A DNA stretch of 64,000 nucleotides from Luteimonas aestuarii. GTDB lineage: Bacteria > Pseudomonadota > Gammaproteobacteria > Xanthomonadales > Xanthomonadaceae. Of this stretch, positions 58,233-64,000 are shown in pieces. A model generated the notes under the pieces. It did not search any database and was not told the DNA's origin. It saw only the letters and a program-made list of their open reading frames with translations. The stretch is taken from the NCBI RefSeq assembly GCF_004357985.1, contig NZ_SMTF01000004.1, positions 124,001-188,000 on the forward strand. The letters are read 5' to 3'. A program made the translations under genes and the position numbers. How positions within the stretch are numbered: the first letter of the stretch is position 1; each line of letters begins with the position of its first letter.

Positions 58233-59470
58233 CCGCCGCGCCCCGCTACTGGCCGCTGGTGCTTGCCGCGACGGCGATGTTGCTCATCACCATGGGCATC
58301 CGCCAGTCGCTGGGCCTTTACGTGCAGCCGATCGCACTGGACACGGGGCTGGGCATTGCGAGTATCAGTTTTGCGCTCGCCATCGGCCAACTGGTCTGGG
58401 GCGCGGTGCAGCCCGCCTTCGGCGCTTGGGCGGACCAGCGCGGCAGCGGCCGCGTACTGGTCGTGGGCGGGCTGTTGCTGTTCACCGGCATGGCGCTGGC
58501 GCCGATGTTCCAGGGCGGCTGGGGCCTGGCAATGACGCTGGGCGTGCTTGCGGCCGCCGGTGCGGGTGCGGGCAGCTTCTCGGTGCTGATCGGCGCGACG
58601 GCAAGCGCGATTCCCGCGGAGAAGCGCTCGATGGCGGCCGGCGTGATCAATGCCGGCGGTTCGGCCGGCCAGTTCGCGTTCGCGCCGCTCACGCAGGCGG
58701 TGATCAGCGGGTTCGGATGGATGGCGGCGATGTGGACGATGGCCCTGGCCGCCCTCGCCACGCTACCGCTGGCATGGCCGCTGCGACGCAGGCAGGTACA
58801 GGGCGATACCGCGCCCAACGCCGCAGCTGTCGTCGCGGCGCCCGTCGGGGGCATCACGCTCGGCGAGCAGTTGCGGATCGCGATCCGCGACCGAAGCTAC
58901 TGGTGCCTGCACATCGGCTTCTTCACCTGCGGCTTCCACATCGCTTTCCTGGTCACCCACCTGCCGACGGAAATCGCGCTATGCGGCCTGCCCGGCAGCG
59001 TGTCGGCGATCTCGCTCGCAGTGATCGGGTTGTGCAACATCGCCGGCAGCCTGGCGGTGGGCTGGCTGGGGCAGCACTACCGGATGAAGTCGCTGCTGGC
59101 GCTGATGTATGCCAGCCGCGCCGCGTTGATCGTGGTGTACCTGCTGTCGCCGCCCACGCCCACGACGTTCTACCTGTTCGCGGCCGGGTTGGGCGCGACC
59201 TGGCTGGCCACGGTGCCGCCCACCGCCGGCATCATCGGCAAGCTGTTCGGACCGCGCTACCTCGCCACCCTGTTCGGCTTCGCCTTGCTCTCGCACCAGG
59301 TGGGCGGCTTCTTCGGCGCATGGCTGGGTGGCCTGGCGATCGAGCGGCTCGGCGACTACACGTGGATGTGGTACGCCGACATCGTGCTGGCGCTGCTGGC
59401 TGCTGCGTTCAACCTGCCGATCCGGGAAGGCTCGCCGCGCAAGACGGCTGCCGCGCCACAGGCCGTGTAG
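58229..59470 (+). CDS. MFS transporter under MarR control
   Basis: A 413-residue inner-membrane transporter with twelve helices of the MFS class (YbfB/CynX- or OxlT-like appearance). The N-terminus reads RYWPLVLAATAMLLITMGIRQSLGLYVQPI, with loop 2-3 AFGAWADQRGSGRV typical of MFS motif A. GTG 58229 overlaps the MarR stop. It is probably controlled by that regulator. Substrate unknown. Confidence 0.9.
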   Translation: MTAAPRYWPLVLAATAMLLITMGIRQSLGLYVQPIALDTGLGIASISFALAIGQLVWGAVQPAFGAWADQRGSGRVLVVGGLLLFTGMALAPMFQGGWGLAMTLGVLAAAGAGAGSFSVLIGATASAIPAEKRSMAAGVINAGGSAGQFAFAPLTQAVISGFGWMAAMWTMALAALATLPLAWPLRRRQVQGDTAPNAAAVVAAPVGGITLGEQLRIAIRDRSYWCLHIGFFTCGFHIAFLVTHLPTEIALCGLPGSVSAISLAVIGLCNIAGSLAVGWLGQHYRMKSLLALMYASRAALIVVYLLSPPTPTTFYLFAAGLGATWLATVPPTAGIIGKLFGPRYLATLFGFALLSHQVGGFFGAWLGGLAIERLGDYTWMWYADIVLALLAAAFNLPIREGSPRKTAAAPQAV

Positions 59471-59487
59471 GGCCCTCCCCCACGGAT

Positions 59488-59988
59488 TCAGTCAGGCTCG
59501 TTTGCCGCGCACGCCGCGCACAGGCCGTGCACTTCAAGCGTCTGCGCCTGCGGCACGAAACCCAGCGCGCGTGCGCGTTCGTCGAGCGATGCCACCACCT
59601 GCTCGTCCTCCAGCTCCACCGCGTTGTGGCAGCGGTCGCAGATCAGGAACGGCACCGAATGCTGGTCGCTGTTGGGATGGTGGCAGGCGACGAAGGCGTT
59701 GACCGACTGCAGCTTGTGGATGAAGCCGTTGGCCAGCAGGAAATCCAGCGCGCGGTAGACCGTGGGCGGCGCGTCCGCACCCGCGCCCTTGCCGCTGCGC
59801 ACCCTGTCCAGCAGATCGTAGGCCTTGACCGGCTTGCCGGCCTCGGCGATCAGGCCCAGCACACGCGCTCGGATCGGCGTCAGCCGCAGGCCCCGCTCGG
59901 CGCAGGCCTTTTCGACCGCGCGCACGAAGCCCTTCGCGTCATGCACGTGGTGGTGCGGGTCGGTGCAGGCGTGGTCGTGCTTGCTCAT
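59488..59988 (-). CDS. zur: Zinc uptake regulator Zur (Fur family)
   Basis: A 166-residue Fur-family repressor. A histidine-rich N-terminus (MSKHDHACTDPHHHVHD) precedes the winged helix (GLRLTPIRARVLGLIAEAGKPVKAYDLLDRV, then APPTVYRALDFLLANGFIHKL) and the dimerisation domain with structural zinc cysteines in CDRCHN and CAAC. The absence of the extra Fur iron-site pattern and the long His head, with zinc genes around, point to Zur. It binds AT-rich sites such as those at 54503 and 57605 when zinc is replete. It converges on the MFS gene. Confidence 0.9.
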   Translation of the reverse strand: MSKHDHACTDPHHHVHDAKGFVRAVEKACAERGLRLTPIRARVLGLIAEAGKPVKAYDLLDRVRSGKGAGADAPPTVYRALDFLLANGFIHKLQSVNAFVACHHPNSDQHSVPFLICDRCHNAVELEDEQVVASLDERARALGFVPQAQTLEVHGLCAACAANEPD

Positions 59989-60019
59989 GTCCACATGATG
60001 GTGCCGAAGGCCGCCGGTC

Positions 60020-61432
60020 TCAACCCGAGTCGCCGGCCGGCACCCTGGCAATGGCCGCGTCGATGCGGGCCAGCGCCTCGTCGCGCCCGGCCAGGTAGAC
60101 GGTATGCGAGATGTCGGGGCTCACCTGGGTGCCGGTGATCGCCACCCGCAACGGCTGCGCCACCTTGCCCATGCCCAGTCCCAACGCTTCGGCGGTGGCG
60201 TGCAGCGCTTCGCCGACCGCCTCGGCGCTCCAGTCGGCCAGCGCGGCCAAGCGTTCGCGCGCCTCGCGCAGCGGCGCATCGGCGCCGGCCTTGAGGTGCT
60301 TCGCGACGGCGGCTTCGTCGTAATGCGCCAGCGGCCCGAACCAGATGGCGGCACGCTCGGCCATTTCCTTCAGCGTCTGCACCCGGTCGCGCAGCGCCAG
60401 CACGATGTCGGCAGGCGCGGGACCCTTCGGCAGGTCGTAACCGGCCTGCAGCAGGTGCCATTCCAGATGCGTCGCAACGGCAGCCGGGTCGTCGTTCTTC
60501 AGGTACTGTTGGTTGAGCCAGCCCAGCTTGGCCGGATCCAGCCGCGAGGCCTTCGCGTTCACGTCCTTCAACGCGAACAACTGCTGCATCTCGGCGATGC
60601 TGAAGATCTCCTGGTCGCCATGCGACCAGCCCAACCGAACCAGGTAGTTGAGCAGCGCGTGCGGCAGGTAGCCGGCATCGCGGTACTGCATCACGTCGGC
60701 GGCACCGGTGCGCTTGGACAGCTTCGCGCCCTGCTCGTCGAGGATCATCGGCAAATGCGCGAACGCGGGCACAGGCGCACCCAGCGCTTCGTACAGGTTG
60801 ATCTGTCGCGGGGTGTTGTTGACGTGGTCGTCGCCGCGCACCACGTCGGTGATGCGCATGTCGATGTCGTCCACCACCACGGCGAAGTTGTAGGTGGCGT
60901 AGCCGTCCGGGCGGAAGATCACCAGGTCGTCGAGCTCGCTGTTGGCGATCTCGATGCGGCCCTTGACCTTGTCGTCCCACGCCACCACGCCGTCGATGGG
61001 GTTCCTGAACCGGATGACGCGGTTCGGGTCGTCACGCTTCGGTTCATTGCGGTCACGGTAGGCGCCGTTGTAGCGCGGCTTGTCGCCCTTGGCCATGGCG
61101 GCTTCGCGCATGGCATCGAGTTCTTCCTTCGACTCGTAGGCGTAGTAGGCCTTGCCTTCCGCCACCAGTCGCTCCGCCATCTCGCGATAGCGGTCGAGGC
61201 GATGCGTCTGGTAGACCGGGCCTTCGTCGTAGTCCAGTCCCAGCCATGCCATTGCATCGAGGATCGCGTCGATCGCTGCCTGCGTGCTCCGCTCACGATC
61301 GGTGTCCTCGATGCGCAGCACGAATTCGCCTCCTCGGTGCCGCGCTTCCAGCCAGCAGTACAGCGCGGTGCGCGCACCGCCGATGTGCAGGTAACCGGTG
61401 GGGCTGGGGGCGAAGCGGGTACGGCAGGACAT
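60020..61432 (-). CDS. gltX: Glutamate--tRNA ligase
   Basis: A 470-residue class I synthetase that charges tRNA-Glu. The HIGH-type motif lies in [15 protein letters not shown], the KMSKS-type loop in [10 protein letters not shown], and the anticodon-binding helical half occupies about 320-470. Full length for the family, starting [11 protein letters not shown]. It is 30 bases upstream of zur on the same strand, but zur may have its own promoter; no obvious terminator lies between. Confidence 0.98.
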   Translation of the reverse strand: MSCRTRFAPSPTGYLHIGGARTALYCWLEARHRGGEFVLRIEDTDRERSTQAAIDAILDAMAWLGLDYDEGPVYQTHRLDRYREMAERLVAEGKAYYAYESKEELDAMREAAMAKGDKPRYNGAYRDRNEPKRDDPNRVIRFRNPIDGVVAWDDKVKGRIEIANSELDDLVIFRPDGYATYNFAVVVDDIDMRITDVVRGDDHVNNTPRQINLYEALGAPVPAFAHLPMILDEQGAKLSKRTGAADVMQYRDAGYLPHALLNYLVRLGWSHGDQEIFSIAEMQQLFALKDVNAKASRLDPAKLGWLNQQYLKNDDPAAVATHLEWHLLQAGYDLPKGPAPADIVLALRDRVQTLKEMAERAAIWFGPLAHYDEAAVAKHLKAGADAPLREARERLAALADWSAEAVGEALHATAEALGLGMGKVAQPLRVAITGTQVSPDISHTVYLAGRDEALARIDAAIARVPAGDSG

Positions 61433-61513
61433 GGCGAAGGGACTGCAAGGGAAAGGCGGGATTTTAACGTAGGCCGGGCCTCGGCCCGTCGTTCGTTGGA
61501 CGATGTGGGTGCA

Positions 61514-61531
61514 GGCGGGTCGAGACCCGCC
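61514..61531. repeat. REP-like hairpin upstream of lpxH
   Basis: GGCGGGTC-GA-GACCCGCC followed by CTACAAT, so on the minus strand ATTGTAGGGCGGGTC, the same family as 31094-31110. It lies 14 bases upstream of the lpxH start and could affect its translation. Confidence 0.75.
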
Positions 61532-61544
61532 CTACAATCAGGCC

Positions 61545-62276
61545 ATGACCACGCTTTTCGTTTCGGACCTGCACCTCGACCCGGTGCGTCCGCAGGCCAC
61601 GCGCCTGTTCCTCGAATTCCTCGCCGGCGAGGCGCGCAACGCCGATGCGCTGTACATCCTCGGCGACCTGTTCGAGGCCTGGGTGGGCGACGACGATCCG
61701 TCGGACACCGGCGCCGCGGTTGCCGAAAGCCTGCACGCCATGTCCGCCGTCGGCATATCGGTGTATTTCCAGCGCGGCAACCGCGACTTCCTGCTGGCCA
61801 ACGACTACGCGCGCCGCGCCGGCATCACGGTCCTGCCCGACCCCGCCGTGGTGCTGCTGCACGGCAATCCCGTGCTGCTGACGCACGGCGACCTGCTTTG
61901 CACCGACGACGCCGCCTACCAGCAATTCCGCGCACAGACCCGCGACCCCGGCTGGCAGGCGCGCTTCCTGGCGCAGCCTCTGGAAGCACGCATCGCGTTT
62001 GCCGCCCAGGCGCGCGCCGCCAGCCAGGCACGGCAGGGCGAGTTGCGAGATGCCGGCACGATGGAAACCATCACCGATGTCGCCGCTTCCACGGTCGACG
62101 AATACTTCACCCGTTATGGCGTGAACACCATGATCCACGGCCACACGCACCGCCCGGCGATCCACGCGCTCGACGTGGATGGACGCGAACGTCGCCGCAT
62201 CGTGCTGGGCGACTGGTATGAGCAGGGCTCGGTACTGCGCGTGGATGCGGACGGGTTTCGCCTGTTTTCATTGTAG
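61545..62276 (+). CDS. lpxH: UDP-2,3-diacylglucosamine diphosphatase
   Basis: A 243-residue calcineurin-like phosphoesterase that cleaves UDP-diacylglucosamine in lipid A synthesis at the inner membrane. Metal-binding motifs are in order: [41 protein letters not shown] and IHGHTHRPA, exactly the LpxH pattern. ATG 61545 starts the fold. The stop TAG (62274-62276) is part of a GTAGGAGCG repeat that begins there. Confidence 0.97.
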   Translation: MTTLFVSDLHLDPVRPQATRLFLEFLAGEARNADALYILGDLFEAWVGDDDPSDTGAAVAESLHAMSAVGISVYFQRGNRDFLLANDYARRAGITVLPDPAVVLLHGNPVLLTHGDLLCTDDAAYQQFRAQTRDPGWQARFLAQPLEARIAFAAQARAASQARQGELRDAGTMETITDVAASTVDEYFTRYGVNTMIHGHTHRPAIHALDVDGRERRRIVLGDWYEQGSVLRVDADGFRLFSL

Positions 62277-62404
62277 GAGCGCCCATGGGCGGGACCGGGA
62301 AAAACGGATTCCGCTCCCGATCCCGGTCCGTGCAGGCGCAGGTCCGATGCCACCGCAAGTCGCGGCCCGATATCCGCCTGGTTGCGGTGACATCGGACCT
62401 GCGC
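62274..62404 (+). repeat. Composite hairpin element, copy 1
   Basis: Begins GTAGGAGCG with a palindrome CGCCCATGGGCG (62280-62291), then a CGG..TCCCGATCCCGG phrase. It ends in a long hairpin at 62336-62404: arms of 14 and 8 bp with one mismatch, and a 23-base loop containing TCGCGGCCCGATATCCGC (62360-62377). The loop core is the perfect reverse complement of 62498-62515 in copy 2. Confidence 0.8.
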
Positions 62405-62618
62405 GGACAGACCATCGCCCTTACGATGGAAGAGCGAAACAGCTTGTTCTTGCACTGGCCTTCCTGCTGAGGTGCCTGCCGGGGCCATGCCGACCAAGCG
62501 GATATCGGGCCGCGACCCGGCGTGGCACCGGCAGGCGCCTCCGGGTGTCCCCGCTGTTCCCGGATCGGGAGAAGAACCGAAAAGTCGCGGGCGCGCCGAT
62601 CGCGGGCATGGCCCGCTC
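62277..62618. other. Non-coding region between lpxH and DUF455 gene
   Basis: About 342 bases holding no gene. It is almost entirely repeat: the two inverted composite elements and a 65-base centre (62405-62469) with a small hairpin CCATCG-6 nt-CGATGG (62412-62429). Both neighbouring genes converge on it. Confidence 0.8.
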
Positions 62619-62621
62619 CTA
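62470..62621 (-). repeat. Composite hairpin element, copy 2 (inverted)
   Basis: Inverted and diverged relative to copy 1. It has GTAGGAGCGGGCCATGCCCGCG at its outer end (read on minus, 62621 downwards), the shared CTCCCGATCC phrase and a second long hairpin at 62470-62540 with 23-base arms that pair except for one mismatch, counting wobble. The 25-base loop holds the 18-base core at 62498-62515. Confidence 0.75.
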
Positions 62622-63428
62622 CACGCGGCCGGCGGATTCCATCAACGCGGCCAACTCTTCCTCGCTGAAGCCTGCTGCACTGCGCGCCTCGACGTTGAAC
62701 GGCCCGTGCAGTACCGCGCGCGCGTACTCGGACAGCAACTCGCGGAACTTCGGCTCGGGCGCGATGCCGCGCTGTTCACAGTACCAGCGGAACCAACGGC
62801 TGCCGGCGGCGACGTGCGCCACTTCCTCGCGCAGGATCACCTCGAGGATCTGAACCGTGTCCTCGTCACCCAGCGCGCGCAGCTTCATGATCATCCCGGG
62901 CGTCACGTCCAGCCCGCGCGCTTCCAGCACGCGCGGCACCAGTGCCATGCGCGCAAGGCCATCGTGCGCGGTCTTCTCGCACATTTCCCACAGGCCATTG
63001 TGGGCGTCGAAATCGCCGTAGTCGTGGCCCAGCGCGCGCAACCGGGCGAGCAGCAGCGTGAAGTGCCGTGCCTCGTCGTCGGCGATGCGTACCCAGTCAA
63101 GGTAGAACGCATGCGGCAAGCCACGGAAGCGGTACGCCGCATCCCACGCCAGGTCCACCGCGTTGAGCTCGATGTGCGCGATGGAATGGACGAACGCCGC
63201 CCTGCCCTCCGTGCTGCCGAATCCTCGCCGCGGCAGCTCGCGCGGGTGCACCAGCGCGGGACGCGTTGGTCGACCGGGCATTCGGATCGGCTCGGGCTCC
63301 GACCCACCGGCGGGGATGGCCAGCTCACCGCGCAGGAAGGCCGCCGCATGGCGATGCGTCAGCGCGATCTTGTCTTCAATGGACGCCGCATCGAGGCACT
63401 CGCGCGCGGCGTCGAACAGCGTCGGCAT
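62619..63428 (-). CDS. DUF455 ferritin-like domain protein
   Basis: A 269-residue protein of the DUF455 family, a ferritin-like four-helix bundle that may hold a di-metal site. Candidate ligands lie in FVHSIAHIELNAVDLAWDAA (Glu and His), RIADDEARHF (Glu and His), and LEVILREEVAHVAAGSRWF (Glu, Glu, His). An N-terminal helical part precedes. The enzymatic role is not known. Its TAG stop lies in the inverted GTAGGAGCG repeat. It follows purF by 13 bases on the same strand and is probably co-transcribed. Confidence 0.87.
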   Translation of the reverse strand: MPTLFDAARECLDAASIEDKIALTHRHAAAFLRGELAIPAGGSEPEPIRMPGRPTRPALVHPRELPRRGFGSTEGRAAFVHSIAHIELNAVDLAWDAAYRFRGLPHAFYLDWVRIADDEARHFTLLLARLRALGHDYGDFDAHNGLWEMCEKTAHDGLARMALVPRVLEARGLDVTPGMIMKLRALGDEDTVQILEVILREEVAHVAAGSRWFRWYCEQRGIAPEPKFRELLSEYARAVLHGPFNVEARSAAGFSEEELAALMESAGRV

Positions 63429-63441
63429 CGCCGCGCCGCGA

Positions 63442-64000
63442 TCAGAGCGCGAGGCGACGCTGGCGCTTGGCGTCATCCGAACGCGACTGCTTGATGCCTT
63501 CGAAATACCCCGGTTCCACGCCGGTCACGTACTCGCCGCTGAAGCACGAGGTATCGAACTTCATGCCCGGGAACTTCGGCCCGGCGACGGCGGCCTCGAG
63601 GTCGGACAGGTCCTGGTAGACCAGCCAGTCGCAGCCGATCATGCGCTCGACTTCTTCTTCCGTACGCCCATGCGCGATCAGCTCCTCGGGCGTGGGCATG
63701 TCGATGCCGTAGATGTTCGGGTGCCGCACCGGCGGCGCCGCGGAGGCCAGGTACACCTTGCGCGCACCGGCATCGCGCGCCATCTGCACGATCTGCTGCG
63801 AGGTGGTGCCGCGGACGATGGAATCGTCCACCAGCAGCACCACGCGGTTGCGGAATTCCAGCGGGATCGGGTTGAGCTTGCGCTTCACCGATTTCACCCG
63901 CTCGCCCTGCCCTGGCATGATGAAGGTGCGGCCGACGTAGCGGTTCTTGATGAAGCCCTCGCGGTACTTCACGCCCAACACGTTGGCGATCTCCAGCGCG
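63442..64000 (-). CDS. purF: Amidophosphoribosyltransferase, C-terminal part (gene continues beyond window)
   Basis: The last 185 residues of PurF, which makes phosphoribosylamine from PRPP and glutamine, the first committed step of purine synthesis. The PRPP-binding loop [15 protein letters not shown] is present, with [21 protein letters not shown] before it and [22 protein letters not shown] after it. The amidotransferase half with its N-terminal catalytic cysteine is outside the window. The C-terminus ends [19 protein letters not shown]. Confidence 0.97.
   Translation of the reverse strand, partial: ALEIANVLGVKYREGFIKNRYVGRTFIMPGQGERVKSVKRKLNPIPLEFRNRVVLLVDDSIVRGTTSQQIVQMARDAGARKVYLASAAPPVRHPNIYGIDMPTPEELIAHGRTEEEVERMIGCDWLVYQDLSDLEAAVAGPKFPGMKFDTSCFSGEYVTGVEPGYFEGIKQSRSDDAKRQRRLAL

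Overview
This is about 64 kb of a high-GC gammaproteobacterial chromosome, most likely from the Lysobacteraceae/Xanthomonadaceae (Lysobacter, Luteimonas, Xanthomonas relatives). That rests on third-position GC, a CopL-CopA-CopB copper operon, histidine use through formimidoylglutamate (hutU, hutF, hutI), many TonB/RND/lipoprotein genes and GTAGGAGCG-type repeats. The genus is inference. The window starts inside fdhD and ends inside purF.

Layout. 1-3 kb: fdhD, a YdeP-type molybdopterin oxidoreductase and a small winged-helix-like protein. 3-5.5 kb: two cyclic-di-GMP proteins (EAL and HD-GYP). 5.8-12.4 kb: Tat-exported aldo/keto reductase, a nucleotide-exchanger-like MFS protein, a Pr6Pr membrane protein, a GAF-GGDEF cyclase, an EamA permease, and an ECF sigma factor with a membrane partner. 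12.4-20.8 kb: DUF4019 protein, LemA/DUF2207 pair, soxR divergent from an oxidoreductase across a clear SoxR box, an ABC exporter, a ClpP-fold-like lipoprotein and DUF2177. 20.9-26.4 kb: DUF1428, ATP-grasp, MATE, an esterase broken by an amber codon, SRPBCC and YdeI/DUF1801 proteins. 26.5-31 kb: copper operon copL-copA-copB followed by a glutaredoxin-MauE fusion. 31-32.7 kb: an M20-family exported protein with altered metal ligands.

32.8-36.7 kb is an accessory island: a lower-GC leucine-rich-repeat gene, an AAA ATPase frameshifted by a 10-bp tandem duplication, a lower-GC secreted orphan and a Phd/RelE-type toxin-antitoxin pair. 36.8-43.3 kb: hutU, a two-gene RND pump and a small secreted protein. 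43.4-54 kb: ThuA lipoprotein, NPP phosphodiesterase, DNA alkylation repair (Ada-AlkA fusion plus ogt), a serine hydrolase, hutF/hutI, an M19 dipeptidase and ribosomal protein THX.

54-60 kb reads as a zinc-homeostasis cluster: zur, a ZnuD-like TonB receptor with long His-Asp runs, a methyltransferase directly behind it, and a MerC-domain protein. Two similar AT-rich Zur-like sites lie upstream of the receptor and the MerC gene. A MarR regulator and MFS pump sit inside the cluster, with a perfect 20-bp palindrome before the MarR gene. 60-64 kb is core: gltX, lpxH, a DUF455 ferritin-like protein and purF.

The least explained structure is the 350-bp stretch between lpxH and the DUF455 gene. It is two inverted copies of a composite hairpin element whose 18-nt loop cores are perfect reverse complements, and whose ends supply the stop codons of both convergent genes. 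No tRNA, rRNA, CRISPR array or intact insertion sequence was seen.
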